A DNA stretch of 64,000 nucleotides from assembly GCA_041558415.1 (NCBI GenBank), contig JBFFEY010000004.1:62001-126000 (forward strand). The letters are read 5' to 3'. This DNA comes from SG8-39 sp041558415. Its GTDB lineage: Bacteria > Pseudomonadota > Gammaproteobacteria > Burkholderiales > SG8-39. Every line of letters begins with the position of its first letter. Positions within the stretch are counted from its first letter, which is position 1. The translations under genes were made by a program, and so were the position numbers. Positions 11,662-19,831 of this stretch are shown here, piece after piece. A model generated the notes under the pieces. That model did not search any database. It worked only from the letters and a program-made list of their open reading frames with translations, and was not told the origin of the DNA.

Positions 11662-12333
11662 TCAAGCGGCGACGCGGGTCGCGAACCCGCCGTCGCCGAA
11701 CATGAGACCGAACTGGAAGAAATTGACACGTGTCGACTGGATGATCGCTTCCTGCGCGACGGGGTCGTGCACCGTCTTGATCAGGACGTTCATCTCGGCC
11801 ACGTGGTCGGCGTCCATGGTCGCGTGAGAAGACAGGAACTTGAACCCGCCGGCATCGACCTTGCGTCCGATGGCCTGCGCGATCGAGTCCGAGACGCGGC
11901 CGCCGTACACCGATGCCACCACCTCGAGCATGTACAGCATGCCGAGCACGGAGCAAGGATGATGGCGGTCGGCCATGTAGTAGTTGTAGGCGACCATCGC
12001 CTGGATCGGCGCGCTGGGGGGTTCTGCGCGCACCTGCTCGACGTTGCCCCCGATCGCCTCGACGTCCTCGAGGACCCAGGTCTCGTGGCCCTGCTCCTCC
12101 TGGATGCGCCGGTAGAGGTCGTAGCGCAAGTCGCGAAAGCGGTCGTCGAGCCGCGTCGCCGAGGCCGCCATAATCGGGCAGAAATGCCACACGATGTGAT
12201 ACAGATCGTGCAGGAAGGCTCGATACTCCCCGAGCGACAGCCCGTGATGGATCATCGTGTGCATCTTCGGGATGTTCTCGAGCGAGCGCCGCTCGGCGTC
12301 GGTCATCTCGATCAGCGTAATGAAGAACGACAT
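11662..12333 (-). CDS. Heme-oxygenase-like diiron protein in the rpf locus
   Basis: This 223-residue all-helical protein is of the iron-containing redox / HDO (heme-oxygenase-like diiron oxidase) type. Candidate metal ligands are visible as EEQGHETW (E79 or E80, and H83), E137 in MLEVVASVYG, and H170, D174, H177 in SHATMDADHVAEM. These match the Glu/His/Asp pattern of proteins such as UndA and CADD. It has no signal peptide or membrane segment. It lies 113 bases after rpfC on the same strand and 12 bases from the convergent rpfF stop, so it sits between synthase and sensor. An oxidative step on the fatty-acid signal or its precursor is a reasonable guess; no substrate can be read from the sequence. 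Confidence 0.75.
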   Translation of the reverse strand: MSFFITLIEMTDAERRSLENIPKMHTMIHHGLSLGEYRAFLHDLYHIVWHFCPIMAASATRLDDRFRDLRYDLYRRIQEEQGHETWVLEDVEAIGGNVEQVRAEPPSAPIQAMVAYNYYMADRHHPCSVLGMLYMLEVVASVYGGRVSDSIAQAIGRKVDAGGFKFLSSHATMDADHVAEMNVLIKTVHDPVAQEAIIQSTRVNFFQFGLMFGDGGFATRVAA

Positions 12334-12446
12334 TCGCTTGAGTCCAAAAAGATAAACGGCAACCGGTCGGGCAGCTCAGCGCGGCCGGATTCTAGCGCGT
12401 CTGGCCTGCCGCGCGTGCTTTGGCGCACCGCCTGAAGACGGAAAGC

Positions 12447-14978
12447 TCAGCCGGTCGACCGTCGCCGCTCGGCGATATAGCGCTCAAGTTCGCCGCGCGC
12501 CGCGCCAAGCTCCTGGGTCAGAGGACGCAATAGCGTCGCCGCCTGCAGCCGCATTTCGCCGTCGTTTAGGGCACCCAGACTCGCGCAAACGCGCGTCAGA
12601 CGGTCGGCCCCCATGCTCGCCGAGGAACCTTTCAGAGCATGCAGCAGGCTGCGGAATTCCTTGAAGGCGTGGCCCGAGACCGCAGCCTCCATCTTGGTCA
12701 CCAGCGCGGCGTTGTCGCTCAGAAAGACGCTGACCAGCTTCTCGATGAAACCGGGTGACGAGCCGAGTTCTTCGAGCTGCGCCAGCGTGTCCAGGTTGAC
12801 CACCGCGGCATCGGCGTCTTCGAGTGCCATCAGCGGCGGCTGCGCACGCGGGATTGACGCCGGTTCCGCAGGCTGCGCCAGCATCGCGACGCGCTGCACT
12901 TCGCTCAGCAGGCGCGCGGCCTCGACCGGCTTGCCGAGAAAGCCGTCCGCGCCGGCATCCATGCATTCCTCACGCCCTTCGGGCGTGACGTCGGCCGACA
13001 CGATCATCGCGGGGATACGCTCTTCGGGCGGATACATGGCCCGTAACGCCTTGACCACTTCGATCCCGCCGAGGTCGGGCATGTTGCGATCCAGCAGCAC
13101 GAGGTCGAAGCGCGAAGATTCGAGGGCATCGAGCGCCGCCTCACCGCCCGCAACGAGTGTGCAGCTGTGGCCGGCGCGCTCCAGGATGCGGCCGAGCACC
13201 TCTCGGTTGGTCTCGTTGTCGTCGGCCACCAGCACCTTGAGCGCGCGGCCGACCGCGCCCTGCGGCGCATGCGCTTGCGCGTAATCCTGCAGGCGGATGA
13301 CGCCCTCGCGCACTTCGCGCCCCTCTTCAGCGCTCACCCCGTGCAGCACGTTGAACAGCAGCCGCTTGTCGAACGGCAGCTCGAGCATGGCCGAGAAGCC
13401 GGCCGACAGCACGTCGAACCGCGCGGCCTCTGCCGCACGCGGCACCGCGAGCACCAGCGGCGGCGCCGGCGGCGGCACGCTCCGTCGCAAGCGCTCGGCC
13501 AGCTCGAGATCGCCGTCCGCGCTGTATACCAGCACGCTGCGGTAGGGGCGCTCGCGGCTGATCTCGGCAACGATGCGCACGATCCCTTCCTCGACGCGCT
13601 CCGTCGCCACGGCGACCGCGCCCCAGCCTTCGAGCGTGCCGGCCAGCGCGCTGCGCTCTTCGGCGGGGAAGCCGAGCAGCAGAATGCGCGCACCGGCCAG
13701 TTCGCCGCGCGCTACGCCGACGCGCTCCGCCTGCTTCTGGAGCTTCAGCTCGAAGGAAAACGTGCTGCCAAGCCCGACGGCGCTCTCCAGGCTGATGCGC
13801 CCGCCCATCAGCTCGACCAGTTGCTTGGCGATCGTCGTCCCGAGCCCCGTGCCGCCGAAGCGGCGCGTTGTCGTCTGGTCCGCCTGGCTGAAGCTGTCGA
13901 AGATACGCGCCTGTGCCTCGGGCGGGATGCCGATGCCGGTGTCGCGCACCGAAAACTTGAGCGAGACGTCGCGCGCACTCTCCTCCTGCACCGAAACGTG
14001 CACGGTCACGCTGCCGCGCTCGGTGAACTTGACGGCGTTGCCAGCGAGATTGATGAGTACCTGGCGCAGGTGATGCGGATCGCCGCGCACCGCTGGCGGC
14101 ACCTCGGGCATGATCGAGACGACGAATTCGACGCCCTTCGCGTTGGCCTGCGCCGCGATGATGCGGCAGGTGCTGTTGACCAGCGCATGCAGATCGAAGT
14201 CGGTGTGCTCGATGCTGAGCTTGCCGGCCTCGATCTTCGAGAAGTCGAGGACGTCCTCGACCAGGCCGAGCATCACCTGCGACGAGCCGCGCAACGTCTG
14301 CAGCATGTCGGCCTGCTCGCGGTTGAGCGCCGTGTCGCGCAGCAGGTCGGACATGCCGATGATCGCGTTCAGCGGCGTGCGCATCTCGTGGCTCACCACC
14401 GAGATGAAGCGGCGCTTCGCCTCGTTGGCAATCTCGGCGCGCGCCAGCGCGTCGAACAACTTCTTCACCAGCGAGCGGACGTAAAGGCTGAGGGCAACGA
14501 AGCCCACCAATAGCCCGTTGCCGATCGTTTCGTTGGCGCGCCAGAACTCGCTCTTCCAGAGCACCGCGCCAAAGCCGATCACACTCAGGCCGAGGCAGAT
14601 CAGCAGGTAGCGCTGGCCGAAGCGGAAGCCGTTCGCCAGCGTGATCCAGACGTATAGCAGGAACATCGGCGAGGCGCGCTCGCCGACGTGCAGCATGACC
14701 CAAGTGACCGTGCCGATGTCGAGCACCGCCGCCAGCACGCGACGCGCGGGCGACTCGGCGGGGGAGACGAGCAGGTGCGCGAAGATCAGCACGGCTGCCG
14801 CGAGGTAGCCGCTCATCACCACGATCACCGGATCGAACTCGCGTATCGCGCCGGGCAGCAGGTAGAGCAGCACCAGCACACCGAGCACGAGGCGAACGAT
14901 CCCCTGTTCGTGCTCGGTGTCCTTGCGCCCGGTGAGCCGCGCGCGCAGCGGGCCGAGGAGCCGGGCCACGATGCTCAT
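12447..14978 (-). CDS. rpfC: RpfC-like hybrid sensor histidine kinase
   Basis: About 843 residues. The N terminus (RLTGRKDTEHEQ, then five or six membrane helices to about residue 168) resembles RpfC, the DSF receptor. The kinase H-box SHEMRTPLNAIIG puts the phospho-His at 197, next to the Xanthomonas value of 198. It is followed by an ATPase domain with DTGIGIP and GGTGLGT, a receiver domain with phospho-Asp near 630 (LLDRNMPD), and an Hpt domain with His near 780 (LLHALKGSS). Between ATPase and receiver there is an extra segment of about 120 residues (about 428-548) that looks like a second, degenerate receiver. The start at 14978 was chosen by similarity to RpfC N termini; the site upstream is weak. 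Confidence 0.88.
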   Translation of the reverse strand: MSIVARLLGPLRARLTGRKDTEHEQGIVRLVLGVLVLLYLLPGAIREFDPVIVVMSGYLAAAVLIFAHLLVSPAESPARRVLAAVLDIGTVTWVMLHVGERASPMFLLYVWITLANGFRFGQRYLLICLGLSVIGFGAVLWKSEFWRANETIGNGLLVGFVALSLYVRSLVKKLFDALARAEIANEAKRRFISVVSHEMRTPLNAIIGMSDLLRDTALNREQADMLQTLRGSSQVMLGLVEDVLDFSKIEAGKLSIEHTDFDLHALVNSTCRIIAAQANAKGVEFVVSIMPEVPPAVRGDPHHLRQVLINLAGNAVKFTERGSVTVHVSVQEESARDVSLKFSVRDTGIGIPPEAQARIFDSFSQADQTTTRRFGGTGLGTTIAKQLVELMGGRISLESAVGLGSTFSFELKLQKQAERVGVARGELAGARILLLGFPAEERSALAGTLEGWGAVAVATERVEEGIVRIVAEISRERPYRSVLVYSADGDLELAERLRRSVPPPAPPLVLAVPRAAEAARFDVLSAGFSAMLELPFDKRLLFNVLHGVSAEEGREVREGVIRLQDYAQAHAPQGAVGRALKVLVADDNETNREVLGRILERAGHSCTLVAGGEAALDALESSRFDLVLLDRNMPDLGGIEVVKALRAMYPPEERIPAMIVSADVTPEGREECMDAGADGFLGKPVEAARLLSEVQRVAMLAQPAEPASIPRAQPPLMALEDADAAVVNLDTLAQLEELGSSPGFIEKLVSVFLSDNAALVTKMEAAVSGHAFKEFRSLLHALKGSSASMGADRLTRVCASLGALNDGEMRLQAATLLRPLTQELGAARGELERYIAERRRSTG

Positions 14979-15120
14979 GCGAGGATCATCCGCCCGTCCG
15001 ACGCGGTCGCAGTGCGCAGGCTCGAATTGCGACGTGCAGTGCGCTGCGAAGTCACGCGACCCCTCCCAGGGCACGGTCGTTGATCTGCGTGAAGCCTACG
15101 CTTGCCACACCCCGATGTCC

Positions 15121-15149
15121 AGAAAAAAGCCGCTCGATTCAACGGCTTT
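15121..15149 (-). terminator. Intrinsic terminator after the TRAP transporter genes
   Basis: On the minus strand AAAGCCG pairs with CGGCTTT (7 bp, 10-base loop) and is followed by a run of T. It lies about 50 bases after the stop of the permease gene and separates it from rpfC. Confidence 0.7.
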
Positions 15150-15196
15150 GCGACGCGTTGGCGAAGCTCGACAGTCGTTCCGTCCTGACGTCGCGC

Positions 15197-17200
15197 CTAC
15201 CCGGCAGTGCGTTGCGCAAAATCGGCGCGCCGACGCCCCATCCAGCACAGGGCGACGCCCACCAGCGCCACCGCGAGCGCCGCCGTGTTGATCTGCAGGT
15301 GCGTGAGGCCGAGGATCTTGGGGTTGGCCGGCGCCGCCAGGATCAGGCCGCCGATGACCAGCAAAACCCGCCCTGGCCACGCCGCCGCGGCACCATCGAG
15401 CGCGCCGATGCCGTACAGATAGCCCTGCAGGCCACTGGCAATGAGCACGATGCCGACGACCGCCGTGGTGAGCACCAGCAGGATTTCGCCAACCGGTCCC
15501 TGGCCGATCAGTGCCGGATTGAGCACGAAGAAGAACGGCACGAAATAGATGATGCTGCCGAGTCGCATCGCCTCGAAGCCGGTTTTCATCGGGTTGGACT
15601 GCGCGATGGAGGCTGCCGCGTAGGCGCCGAGCGCCACCGGCGGCGTGATGAACGAGATCATGCCCCAGTACATGAGAAACAGGTGCACGGCGAGCTTGTC
15701 GAGACCACCGGCGACCAGCGCCGGCGCAAGGGTCACCGCGAGAAACAGGTAGGCGGCGGTCACCGTCATGCCGATGCCGAGAATGAAGCTCGTCAGCGCC
15801 CCCATGACGAGCAGCATGATCACCGAGTTACCGGCGATGCGCACCAGCTCGTAGGTCAGGCTGCCGACCTTGCCGGTCAGCGTCAGCGCACCGATGATCA
15901 GGCCGACCCCCGCGAGCACCGCGAGCAGCTCGGCGAACAGCGTGCCGACGCCCTCGAGGAATTCGACGAAGCGCTTCAGGCTCCAGCGATGCTTCTTGGC
16001 GAGCTGGTTGATCACCAGCAGCGTGACGGTGGCGTAGTACGGCGCCTGCGCCTCGCGCTGCATGTAGAGCAGCATCACGATCAGCATCACGAACACGAAC
16101 ACGAAGTACCAGCCGTCGCGCAGCACCTGCGACACCGGCGGCAGCTCGTTCGCCGGCAGCCCCTGCAGCCCGTTGCGTGCCGCGTAGGCATCGATCTGCA
16201 TGAACAGGCCGAGGTAGTAGAGCAGCGACGGGAACGCCGCCGCGATGACAATCTCCGCGTAGCCGATCTCGAGAAAGGTCGCCATGACGAAGGCGGTGGC
16301 CCCCATCACGGGCGGCATCAGCACGCCGCCGGTCGAGGCACAGGCCTCGACCCCGCCGGCATAGGCCGGGCGGAAGCCGACGCGCTTCATGGCAGGAATC
16401 GACATCACGCCCGTGGTCAGCACGTTGGTGATCACGCTGCCGGACATCGAGCCCATCAGGCCGGAGGCGAAGATCGCGACCTTCGCGGGGCCGCCGCGGC
16501 GCTTGCCGAGCAGCGCAAAGGCGAGATTGAGAAAGAATGCGCCGCCGCCCGTGTACTGCAGCGCGACGCCGAACACCAGAAAGCCGACCACCAGGTTGGC
16601 GAACGCGTTCATCGGGATGCCGAGCATGCTTTCGGTGCCGAACATGTGGAAGCCGGCCGTCACCTGCGCCTGCACCGCCTGGCCCTTGAGGAAGCCCGGC
16701 GCGAGGTGCGCGAAGATGGGGTAGATCGACACCAGCAGGCAGATGACGAAGATCGCGTTGCCGCCGGCGCGGCGCAGCGCCTCGAGCACAATCGCCCACA
16801 GCACGAAGGCGAGTACCTTGGCGTGCAAGGGCGCGGTGTATTCCCAGCCTTCGTTCAGAATCGCGTCGCCCTTGTAGGCGAAGTAGGCGGGAATCAGGAG
16901 CGCCGCCAGCGCGAAGGTGGCGTCGTACCACGGCAGGTGCGCGCGCGCGCCGCGCGTGAGCGGATAGAGCACGAACGACAGCGGCAGCAGCAGCGCCAGC
17001 ATGACGTAGAAGTACTCGGTCTCCAGTGGCACATAGGTCTTGAAGACGTTGCCGAGGCCGAAGATCACGTACGCCGACAGGAATACCGAGCCGACCGAGC
17101 CCGCAAACAGGCAGGCGCGCAGGAACGGCGACAGCGTGCGGTAGCGCGCGATCGTGACGATGCCCGCCGACTTCTCTTCCGCTTTCGTCTCTTGCGTCAT
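15197..17200 (-). CDS. TRAP transporter permease, fused 4TM/12TM type
   Basis: A 667-residue membrane protein with more than 15 hydrophobic segments, the length and pattern of the fused small and large TRAP membrane subunits that pair with TAXI binding proteins. Typical family segments include GLMGSMSGSVITNVLTTGVM, PPVMGATAFVMATFL and ITPPVALGAYAAASIA. It would import a carboxylate-type solute using a sodium or proton gradient. It lies downstream of the TAXI binding protein gene on the same strand, separated by a strong hairpin. The substrate is unknown. Confidence 0.92.
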   Translation of the reverse strand: MTQETKAEEKSAGIVTIARYRTLSPFLRACLFAGSVGSVFLSAYVIFGLGNVFKTYVPLETEYFYVMLALLLPLSFVLYPLTRGARAHLPWYDATFALAALLIPAYFAYKGDAILNEGWEYTAPLHAKVLAFVLWAIVLEALRRAGGNAIFVICLLVSIYPIFAHLAPGFLKGQAVQAQVTAGFHMFGTESMLGIPMNAFANLVVGFLVFGVALQYTGGGAFFLNLAFALLGKRRGGPAKVAIFASGLMGSMSGSVITNVLTTGVMSIPAMKRVGFRPAYAGGVEACASTGGVLMPPVMGATAFVMATFLEIGYAEIVIAAAFPSLLYYLGLFMQIDAYAARNGLQGLPANELPPVSQVLRDGWYFVFVFVMLIVMLLYMQREAQAPYYATVTLLVINQLAKKHRWSLKRFVEFLEGVGTLFAELLAVLAGVGLIIGALTLTGKVGSLTYELVRIAGNSVIMLLVMGALTSFILGIGMTVTAAYLFLAVTLAPALVAGGLDKLAVHLFLMYWGMISFITPPVALGAYAAASIAQSNPMKTGFEAMRLGSIIYFVPFFFVLNPALIGQGPVGEILLVLTTAVVGIVLIASGLQGYLYGIGALDGAAAAWPGRVLLVIGGLILAAPANPKILGLTHLQINTAALAVALVGVALCWMGRRRADFAQRTAG

Positions 17201-17237
17201 GCGCGATTACGCGTGCAGAGCGGGTTGCAGACAACAA

Positions 17238-17262
17238 GAGGGCTGGCCTGCGGCCAGCCCTC
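17238..17262 (-). terminator. Intercistronic hairpin between TAXI protein and permease genes
   Basis: A perfect 11-bp stem (GAGGGCTGGCC with GGCCAGCCCTC) with a 3-base loop. On the minus strand it is followed by TTGTTGTC, too poor in T for full termination. It probably protects the binding-protein mRNA end or lowers read-through, giving more binding protein than permease. Confidence 0.6.
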
Positions 17263-17289
17263 CCGTCAATCACCGCTTGCGGCGCTGCC

Positions 17290-18447
17290 TTACTCGAAAA
17301 TCACCGCCATGCCGGCCTTCTTCAGCGCAGCCGCGCGGACCTTGAGCCACTCTGCGGCGAACTGATCGTCCGCCACGCTCTTGCCCTGCATCTCCTTCCA
17401 CGCCGCGGCGAGCACGTCCTGGCGCTTCAGCAATTGGGCGTTGTGCTTGTCATGCGCCGCGGTCCACGCGCCCTTCTCCTTGTAGTACCTCACCGCCGCC
17501 GGGTGATAGGGAAAGACGTACGAGAAGTTCTGGTTGGAGAGCTGATAGCCGTCCATGCCCGGACCGCTCTCCTTGAACGACTCGTAGTTTTCCATGACCG
17601 CCTTCGTCAGGCCGTAAGCAAGGTCGTCCGACGCGTTGGGGACCGATACGAAGATCGGGTAGGGGTAGTTCATGCCCTCATGCGGCCCCTCCGGGTTCTT
17701 TGCCCCCTTGGTCATCGCCGTTACCTTGGCCGGCGACCACCAGGGCGAGACCGCCGTGGCGCGCGCCCAGCCAGCCTTGTCGTTGTGCGGCAGTGGCGGG
17801 AAGTAAAGCCCGCGCGGGGAGGCTGCGAGCTGCGCGTAGGCACTCGAGATCGTGCTGCCCCAGGCGCTGTCGGCCTGGCCGTTGATCACCGCCTCGATCG
17901 ACTGCTTCCAGCCGGGGACCTCGACCTTCTGCACGTCGTTCCACGTCAGACCGCCGAACGCGAGCATGCCGGTCATGTTGCCGTTCAGCGCCGGTGAACC
18001 CTTCACCCAAGTGACGCGCTTGCCCTTCAAGTCGGCGGCCGTCTTGATGCCCGCGTCCGCCGCCGCCATTGCCTGCTGGCCGTTGCGGCCAATGTTGTTG
18101 AACAGGTTGAGAAGCCGCATCGGCCCCCAGGCCTTGGCCGCGAACATGTGCACGCCTTCCTGCGCAAAGTACGATGCGATGCCGCAGGCGCAGAGCGGCG
18201 ACTGGCCTGCCGTGAGCGGCGCCATGCGCGAGACGTCGTTCTTGCCCGGGATGATGCGCAGGTCGGCGTTGTACTTCTCCTTCAGCATCTTGCCGAGGCC
18301 GACGGATTGCGCGTAGCCGGACGAGGTCGTGCCGTACGCGGTCCAGGAAATATTGCTCGGCAGCTTGACGTCGGCGGCCGAAGCCGAGCCGAACGCGAAA
18401 GCCATGACGGCGATGGACGCCGACGTACGCAGAAGCGTCGTGGTCAT
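17290..18447 (-). CDS. TAXI-family TRAP transporter solute-binding protein
   Basis: A 385-residue periplasmic binding protein with a signal peptide ending in SASAADV (about residues 1-25). The mature part opens ISWTAYGTTSSGYAQSVGLG, the typical start of TAXI proteins that binds the solute carboxylate region, and later shows KGKRVTWVKGSPALN and a QSIEAVINGQADSAWG segment. The start at 18447 is supported by a very strong GGAGGAGG site. It is the first gene of the two-gene transporter unit. The ligand is not known. Confidence 0.92.
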   Translation of the reverse strand: MTTTLLRTSASIAVMAFAFGSASAADVKLPSNISWTAYGTTSSGYAQSVGLGKMLKEKYNADLRIIPGKNDVSRMAPLTAGQSPLCACGIASYFAQEGVHMFAAKAWGPMRLLNLFNNIGRNGQQAMAAADAGIKTAADLKGKRVTWVKGSPALNGNMTGMLAFGGLTWNDVQKVEVPGWKQSIEAVINGQADSAWGSTISSAYAQLAASPRGLYFPPLPHNDKAGWARATAVSPWWSPAKVTAMTKGAKNPEGPHEGMNYPYPIFVSVPNASDDLAYGLTKAVMENYESFKESGPGMDGYQLSNQNFSYVFPYHPAAVRYYKEKGAWTAAHDKHNAQLLKRQDVLAAAWKEMQGKSVADDQFAAEWLKVRAAALKKAGMAVIFE

Positions 18448-18642
18448 GCGGGGTTCCTCCTCCAAAAAGATCTCAGTTGCCATGCCCATGCGGCCCGGTC
18501 TCATTACGGGTTGCGCTGGACGCGACCTGAACCTTACCCGTAACACGGGCTCGCGCCAATTGCCAACCGGGGCTTGACGCGGTTTTTATCGCCGGGATTT
18601 TGCAGTGCGGGATCGCCAGCCTGCGCCGACTCGCGATGTAGG

Positions 18643-18729
18643 TGGTGCCGGAAGAGAGACTCGAACTCTCACGGTGTCGCCACCGGCGGATTTTGAGTCC
18701 GCTGCGTCTACCAGTTCCGCCATTCCGGC
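18643..18729 (-). tRNA. tRNA-Leu (anticodon CAA)
   Basis: An 87-base tRNA on the minus strand. The 7-bp acceptor stem GCCGGAA pairs with TTCCGGC and the 3' CCA is encoded. The anticodon loop CTCAAAA sits on a GCGGA/TCCGC stem and gives anticodon CAA, reading UUG. A long variable arm (GGTGGCGACACC) and the T loop GTTCGAGTC confirm a class II leucine tRNA. Confidence 0.97.
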
Positions 18730-18797
18730 ACGGCCTGCGATCTCCGCGTGCGGCGTGGGCTTGCGGCGCCAGCGTGAGTCGCAGGGAGCGCGAATTC

Positions 18798-18803
18798 TAT
18801 AAT
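18798..18803 (+). promoter_or_regulatory. Consensus -10 box TATAAT of queA (possible leaderless start)
   Basis: A perfect TATAAT ends 8 bases before the queA ATG. No ribosome site fits in between, so the transcript would begin at or within about 2 bases of the start codon. No clear -35 was found. Confidence 0.55.
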
Positions 18804-18811
18804 GCGCGACC

Positions 18812-19831
18812 ATGCGCCTGAGCGAATTCGACTATGCGCTGCCCGAAGCGCTCATCGCGCAGCACCCCGCGGCCGAGCGCGCGCAGAGTCGCCTGCTGCA
18901 CCTCGACGCCAACGGCGCCTTGCACGACCGGCGTTTCCCCGAGCTGCCGCAGCTGATCGCGCCGCGCGACATCGTCGTGCTGAACGACACGCGCGTCATC
19001 AAGGCGCGCCTGTTCGGGCACAAGCCGACCGGCGGCAAGGTAGAGGTGTTCGTCGAGCGCATCGTCGCCGAGCGCGAGGCGCTCGCGCTGGCGCGCGCCG
19101 GCCACCCATTGAAGGCCGGACATCGCCTCATCCTGGGCGACGGCGTCGAGGCCGAGGTGCTGGGGCGCGAAGAGGATCTGTTCCGCGTGCGCTTCGCCGA
19201 GCCGGTGGCCGCGCTGCTCGAACGCTGCGGCCACGTGCCGCTGCCGCCCTACATCCGGCACCCGGACGACGCGCAGGACGCCGAGCGCTACCAGACGGTG
19301 TTCGCCGAGAAACCGGGCGCGGTCGCTGCGCCGACCGCCGGCCTGCACTTTGACCGCGCCATGCTGGAGGCCATCGCCGCGCGCGGCAGCACCATTGCGC
19401 GCGTGACGCTACATGTCGGCGCGGGCACCTTCCAGCCGATCCGCGGCGAAACGATCGAATCGCATCGCATGCACGCCGAGCGCTACGAGGTTTCCGCCGC
19501 GGCGGTCGCCGCGATCGAGGCCGCGCAGGCGCGCGGCGGGCGCGTGCTCGCCGTCGGCACCACGGTGCTGCGCGCGCTCGAATCGGCGGCGCGCGACGGC
19601 CGCTTGCGCGCCGCGGCGGGCGAAACCGACCTCTTCGTCTCGCCCGGCTTCGAGTTCCGCGTGGTCGACCGCCTGCTCACCAATTTCCACCTGCCGCGCT
19701 CCAGTCTGCTCGTGCTGGTCGCCGCATTCGCCGGGCTCGAGGCCATCCGCAACGCCTATGCGCACGCCATCGCCGCCGGCTACCGTTTCTACTCCTACGG
19801 CGATGCGATGCTGATCGAGCGACCCGCATGA
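18812..19831 (+). CDS. queA: S-adenosylmethionine:tRNA ribosyltransferase-isomerase
   Basis: This enzyme builds epoxyqueuosine in the wobble base of GUN-anticodon tRNAs by transferring the ribosyl part of SAM. The 339-residue protein has the family start FDYALPEALIAQHPA, then DIVVLNDTRVIKARLFG, the block PTAGLHFD, and HVGAGTFQPIRGE, and ends with NFHLPRSSLLVLVAAFAG. Its stop overlaps the tgt start (ATGA), and the pair forms the start of the usual queA-tgt-yajC-secD-secF unit. Confidence 0.97.
   Translation: MRLSEFDYALPEALIAQHPAAERAQSRLLHLDANGALHDRRFPELPQLIAPRDIVVLNDTRVIKARLFGHKPTGGKVEVFVERIVAEREALALARAGHPLKAGHRLILGDGVEAEVLGREEDLFRVRFAEPVAALLERCGHVPLPPYIRHPDDAQDAERYQTVFAEKPGAVAAPTAGLHFDRAMLEAIAARGSTIARVTLHVGAGTFQPIRGETIESHRMHAERYEVSAAAVAAIEAAQARGGRVLAVGTTVLRALESAARDGRLRAAAGETDLFVSPGFEFRVVDRLLTNFHLPRSSLLVLVAAFAGLEAIRNAYAHAIAAGYRFYSYGDAMLIERPA

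Noticed and set aside
12447..15074. rpfC starting 32 codons further upstream at 15074
   Set aside because: The extra residues have no similarity to RpfC N termini, and the RLTGRKDTEHEQ start region fits the ATG at 14978.
15080..17365. A 761-codon plus-strand frame opposite the TRAP permease
   Set aside because: Low-complexity Arg/His/Glu-rich translation, no domain, and it lies wholly opposite a clear membrane transporter gene.
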